Assembly: GCA_026393455.1 (NCBI GenBank)
Contig: JAPLAE010000006.1
Span: 1 to 32,883, forward strand
DNA: 32,883 nt
Direction of reading: 5' to 3'
Source: Actinomycetota bacterium
GTDB taxonomy: Bacteria; Actinomycetota; Acidimicrobiia; Acidimicrobiales; Acidimicrobilacustridaceae
Position numbers and translations under genes: made by a program. The notes beneath the pieces were generated by a model. It was given only the letters and a program-made list of their open reading frames with translations, ran no database searches and was not told the origin of the DNA. Position 1 is the stretch's first letter. Every line of letters begins with the position of its first letter. Below are positions 31,266-32,883 of this stretch, one piece after another.

Positions 31266-32410
31266 CGGCCACCATCCGTTTCCAACGTGTTCAGAGCGTC
31301 GAGCAGTGCACTGATCTGCTCATCAGTATGGGCCGCCGACAGCGCCACGCGTAGGCGGCTTGATCCGACCGGCACGGTTGGGGGGCGAATCGCGGGGACG
31401 AGAAGACCGCGTTCGAGGAGTTGTTGCGATGCGCGAAGAGCGGCAGCCTCATCACCAAGGACAATAGGGATGATGGGAGACGGGTGATTGAGTCGAATGC
31501 GATCTACCGATGAACGCAGACGGTCTCGCAACTCCGCACCCTCGTCTGATCGAAGAATTTCGATTGCAGCGAGTGCAGCCGCCGAGTCGGCGGGACTCGG
31601 AGCAGTCGTGAAGATATAGGTCCGAGCGCGATTTACGAGAAGGTCGATAACAGCAGCTGGTCCTGCAACGAAACCGCCGAGTGCGCCCAGAGTCTTCGAA
31701 AGGGTGCCAACTTGGACGATTGTGGTGCCACTCAGTTGTGGTGGCGGAATGGGCTCGAGGACAGCGTGGGCCTCGTCGAGAATAAGTAACGCCGAATAGC
31801 GAGCACAAAGTGCTGCGAGTTGAGTGATTGGCGCAACGTCGCCATCCATGGAGAACACCGAGTCGGTGACGACCACCTGGCGAGCATCGGAATGCGATTC
31901 CAAGTTTTCCGCAAGCACTTCGAGGTCGAGGTGCGGATAGGTGACAACCTTGGCGCCATTGGCACGAGCCATGCGGCAGCCGTCGATGATCGATGCATGG
32001 TTGAGTTCATCGGAATGCACGACAACTCCGCGTGACCCGAGGGTTGCGAGAAGTCCGAGGTTTGCTGCGAAGCCAGTGGGGAAAAGAACTGCCGATTCAG
32101 TGCCGCGCCAACGGGCGAGGTTGCGTTCAAGTTCGTGGTGAATTGGTCGTGAACCAACGACAAGCCGAGATGCTCCGGACCCGGTTCCCCAGCGGTCGAT
32201 GGCGTCGTGAGCGGCAGCTTTTACGGCCGGATGAGAGGTGAGTCCGAGATAGTCATTTGAGGCAAACGAAACAACGGTTTGACCGTCGAGGATTCCGACG
32301 GGACCGTTCGCGTCAAAAGAACGTGGAGATCTCCACCGGTCGCTGCTCTTGATCGAATCTGTTTCGGCGATAAGCCACGTCGGCCAATCGCTCGGTTGGT
32401 TCTCGCTCAC
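31262..32410 (-). CDS. bioF: 8-amino-7-oxononanoate synthase BioF
   Basis: BioF (382 aa) is a PLP enzyme that condenses pimeloyl-ACP or pimeloyl-CoA with alanine. Family signs are FASNDYLGL, GTGSGASRLVVGS, HSDELNHASIIDG, the PLP-binding DEAHAV (from D212) and the Schiff-base lysine K239 in GTLSKTLGALGGF. The loop after DEAHAV reads LEPIPPPQ instead of the usual glycine-rich GVLGxxGRG, a local divergence. I chose GTG 32410 because it overlaps the bioA stop (GTGA); GTG 32419 would add three residues. Serine palmitoyltransferase and KBL relatives share the fold, but the bio context settles the call. Confidence 0.93.
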   Translation of the reverse strand: MSENQPSDWPTWLIAETDSIKSSDRWRSPRSFDANGPVGILDGQTVVSFASNDYLGLTSHPAVKAAAHDAIDRWGTGSGASRLVVGSRPIHHELERNLARWRGTESAVLFPTGFAANLGLLATLGSRGVVVHSDELNHASIIDGCRMARANGAKVVTYPHLDLEVLAENLESHSDARQVVVTDSVFSMDGDVAPITQLAALCARYSALLILDEAHAVLEPIPPPQLSGTTIVQVGTLSKTLGALGGFVAGPAAVIDLLVNRARTYIFTTAPSPADSAAALAAIEILRSDEGAELRDRLRSSVDRIRLNHPSPIIPIVLGDEAAALRASQQLLERGLLVPAIRPPTVPVGSSRLRVALSAAHTDEQISALLDALNTLETDGGR

Positions 32411-32883
32411 TGCGAGCACACCTCAGCAATAGATGCGGCCAAGACATCGACAATGCGGTCGATCTCATCGGCAGTAGAAGTGAGGATGGGCATAATCACG
32501 ACGACGTCACCGAGCGGTCGGAGCAGGACACCACGTTCGACTGACGCAGCGCAAACACGTCGGCCCCAACGAAGATCGTCGGCGGGTGGATTGAGTTCTA
32601 CGCCCACCATGAGGCCGCGTTGACGCACGACTTTGATGGCAGGGTTGTCGATCGCTAGCTCTGAAAGTCCTTCATGTAATTGAGCGGCACGGTCGCGAAC
32701 ATTTGCGAGAACTTCGAGTTCTTCGAAGAGTTGAAGATGACGGAGCGCCACGGCAGCAGCGAGCGCATTGCCAGAAAAAGAGTGCCCGTGATACAGCGTC
32801 ATTTCGCTGAGGTCGGGTCCGAGGAAAGCCTCGTAGACGCGTCGAGAGGCCACGGTCGCAGCCATGGCCAAGTACCCGCCCGT
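32407..32883 (-). CDS. bioA: Adenosylmethionine-8-amino-7-oxononanoate aminotransferase BioA (partial)
   Basis: The last 158 residues of a class-III aminotransferase that makes 7,8-diaminopelargonate using S-adenosylmethionine as amino donor. The window ends inside the gene, just after the PLP-lysine region (TGGYLAMAAT is the first readable part). Visible marks are HGHSFSGNALAAAVAL and RPLGDVVVIMPIL near the C-terminus, which favours BioA over ornithine- or GABA-type relatives. The stop overlaps bioF (GTGA). Its start and the regulatory region of the bio operon lie beyond the right edge. Confidence 0.9.
   Translation of the reverse strand, partial: TGGYLAMAATVASRRVYEAFLGPDLSEMTLYHGHSFSGNALAAAVALRHLQLFEELEVLANVRDRAAQLHEGLSELAIDNPAIKVVRQRGLMVGVELNPPADDLRWGRRVCAASVERGVLLRPLGDVVVIMPILTSTADEIDRIVDVLAASIAEVCSQ

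Overview
The window looks like chromosomal DNA of a GC-rich Gram-positive actinobacterium. My best guess is the class Acidimicrobiia, but that is inference without a search. The support is: the ffh-rpsP-KH-rimM-trmD-rplS-DUF2469-yraN housekeeping order; a MurT/GatD pair, which amidates lipid II in Gram-positives; a redox protein resembling the mycobacterial mycothiol-dependent nitroreductase Rv2466c; many GTG starts; and frequent 4-base ATGA/GTGA gene overlaps. I see no phage, insertion sequence, CRISPR array, rRNA or tRNA.

Layout. 1-3447 (+): translation and secretion genes (end of ffh, rpsP, khpA, rimM, trmD, rplS, a DUF2469 gene, yraN). 3494-4409 (+): a DsbA-fold oxidoreductase and a glutaredoxin. 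4425-5948 (-): a SnoaL-like protein and a zinc alcohol dehydrogenase. 6045-7589 (+): a GT-C membrane glycosyltransferase. 7601-11629 (-): sulfotransferase, amidase, PadR regulator and an SDR. 11714-16780 (+): an SDR, an acyl-CoA carboxylase carboxyltransferase, a small SHOCT membrane protein and an FMN/Fe-S enoate reductase. 16856-21899 (-), read from the right: a GT-C-like membrane protein, murT, gatD, a small membrane protein that overlaps gatD, and a peroxiredoxin. 22084-22854 (+): an SDR that lacks the catalytic tyrosine. 22870-23787 (-): a DUF2236 (MpaB-like) oxygenase. 23838-28658 (+): a cobalamin riboswitch followed by a transcobalamin-like anchored protein and a complete ECF transporter (T, fused A-A', S). 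28681-29646 (+): a 2-hydroxyacid dehydrogenase. 29651-30514 (-): a CarH-like B12-binding regulator. 30603-32883 (-): bioA-bioF-bioD, with bioA cut by the right edge.

The most interesting part is the cobalamin-centred segment from about 23.8 to 30.5 kb. The riboswitch, the predicted surface B12-binding protein and the ECF transporter form a tightly coupled uptake operon. It is followed, convergently, by a regulator that joins an excisionase-type helix-turn-helix to the Wx9EH four-helix module and the cobalamin-binding fold of CarH photoreceptors. Taken together this suggests regulated B12 uptake next to a B12-based, possibly light-responsive, transcription factor. The MurT/GatD group with its overlapping membrane gene is the second point of interest. 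The middle third is mostly lipid, aromatic or xenobiotic metabolism enzymes whose substrates cannot be read from sequence.

The longest stretch without a gene is 23788-24200 (413 bases). It holds the riboswitch and two short tandem repeats. The 184 bases between the divergent genes at 21899 and 22084 hold no recognisable element. All coordinates come from reading the sequence, and start codons not supported by a clear ribosome binding site are flagged.
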